Shown here piece after piece: positions 32,756 to 33,035 of a stretch of 33,035 bases of DNA; position 1 is the first letter of the stretch, and each line of letters begins with the position of its first letter. The translations under genes were made by a program, and so were the position numbers. This DNA is from an uncultured Bacteroidales bacterium. GTDB lineage: Bacteria > Bacteroidota > Bacteroidia > Bacteroidales > Bacteroidaceae. The notes below the pieces were generated by a model. The model saw nothing but the letters and a program-made list of their open reading frames with translations, searched no databases and had not been told where the DNA came from. The stretch is taken from positions 1 to 33,035 of the forward strand of contig CACYCZ010000054.1 of NCBI GenBank assembly GCA_902773055.1, in the 5' to 3' direction.

Positions 32756-32839
32756 ATGTTCACCGACGCGGAACGTACGTTTACCGATGCGAAATATACG
32801 TTCAGCGATGGGAAACATATGTTCAGCATCGCTGAATAT
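32756..32839. repeat. Array 3 of dispersed 21-bp palindromic units (4 units)
   Basis: The units lie at 32756-32776, 32777-32797, 32798-32818 and 32819-32839, with a trailing fragment AAACATTCAGG. They show the same A(T/C)GTT(C/T)A(C/G)C start and (G/T)GAA(A/C)(A/G/C)(A/C/G)T-like end as arrays 1 and 2. Unit 1 is complementary to unit 4 at about 16 of 21 positions. Flanking TTTT before and AAA after again mirror each other. Confidence 0.9.
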
Positions 32840-32960
32840 AAACATTCAGGCCGCAGGAATACTCCTGCAAGGAGACAAAACCATCCCTACAAAAGGGGTG
32901 CGGAGAAATCCTTTCTGACAACACGGTTTACCGATAGATTTTAGAAAAATGTTTGTATAT

Positions 32961-32991
32961 TTGGTTGAATAAATAAAAAAAATTATCTTTG
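32961..32991 (+). promoter_or_regulatory. Promoter facing out of the window
   Basis: TTG (32961-32963), 20 bases, then TATCTTTG (32984-32991) match the Bacteroidetes -33/-7 pattern with ideal spacing. It should drive a plus-strand gene beginning beyond 33035. Confidence 0.75.
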
Positions 32992-33035
32992 CGAAAACTA
33001 ATTAATTTATCAGTTATATAGCTGGAAACAGAAGC

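Larger units (their letters stand above)
32494..33035. other. Intergenic region upstream of carB
   Basis: These 542 bases contain the carB promoter, then the third 21-bp array (32756-32839) and a plus-strand promoter at the end (32961-32991). No credible gene is seen. The open frames reading through the array are produced by its 21-base (seven-codon) period. Confidence 0.75.

Noticed and set aside
32756-32839. CRISPR array
   Set aside because: Units are contiguous 21-bp palindromes without spacers, and no cas genes are present.

Overview
The window looks like a chromosomal segment from a Bacteroidetes bacterium, most likely in the Prevotellaceae (Prevotella/Paraprevotella-like). The reasons are a SusC/SusD pair, a PorP-K-L-M-N type IX secretion (T9SS) operon, Bacteroidetes-type fumarate reductase/succinate dehydrogenase subunits, several -7 boxes of the TAnnTTTG class, and few recognisable Shine-Dalgarno sequences. 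The genus is an inference. I saw no phage, insertion sequence, CRISPR array, tRNA or rRNA.

Layout. 1-2458: end of the flavoprotein gene and the complete iron-sulfur gene of fumarate reductase/succinate dehydrogenase, closed by a strong terminator. 2635-3835: a CBM9/DOMON-like protein overlapping a YgjP-type metallopeptidase. 3980-5101: a membrane acyltransferase. 5163-7295: a secreted subtilisin-like protease with a C-terminal T9SS-type sorting region. 7296-8182: a long intergenic region with a terminator, an array of 21-bp palindromic units and an AT-rich promoter. 8183-14831: SusC, SusD, an intercistronic hairpin and a C10 (streptopain-type) cysteine protease, suggesting peptide or protein capture rather than glycan use. 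14930-17982 (minus strand): a TPP riboswitch driving a TonB-dependent receptor and a PnuC/PnuT permease, a thiamine uptake operon. 18195-20555: a membrane-anchored protein with a degenerate trypsin-like C-terminal motif, followed three bases later by a MORN-repeat/GH25 lysozyme lipoprotein. 20556-21027: a terminator and a second 21-bp array. 21028-27017: porP, porK, porL, porM, porN, ended by a bidirectional terminator. 27148-32493 (minus strand): carB, an alpha/beta-hydrolase esterase and a clan-A glycoside hydrolase, apparently one transcript read from carB. 32494-33035: carB promoter, a third 21-bp array, and a good promoter facing out of the window.

How the genes connect. The T9SS core operon shares the window with two likely T9SS cargo proteases (subtilase and C10 peptidase). 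The proteases and the SusCD transporter could cooperate in degrading external protein and importing peptides. The thiamine operon is a self-contained vitamin-salvage unit with its own riboswitch. The most unusual feature is the dispersed 21-bp, dyad-symmetric tandem array, found three times and only between genes. The least understood gene pair is the pseudo-protease/MORN-GH25 operon just upstream of the T9SS operon.
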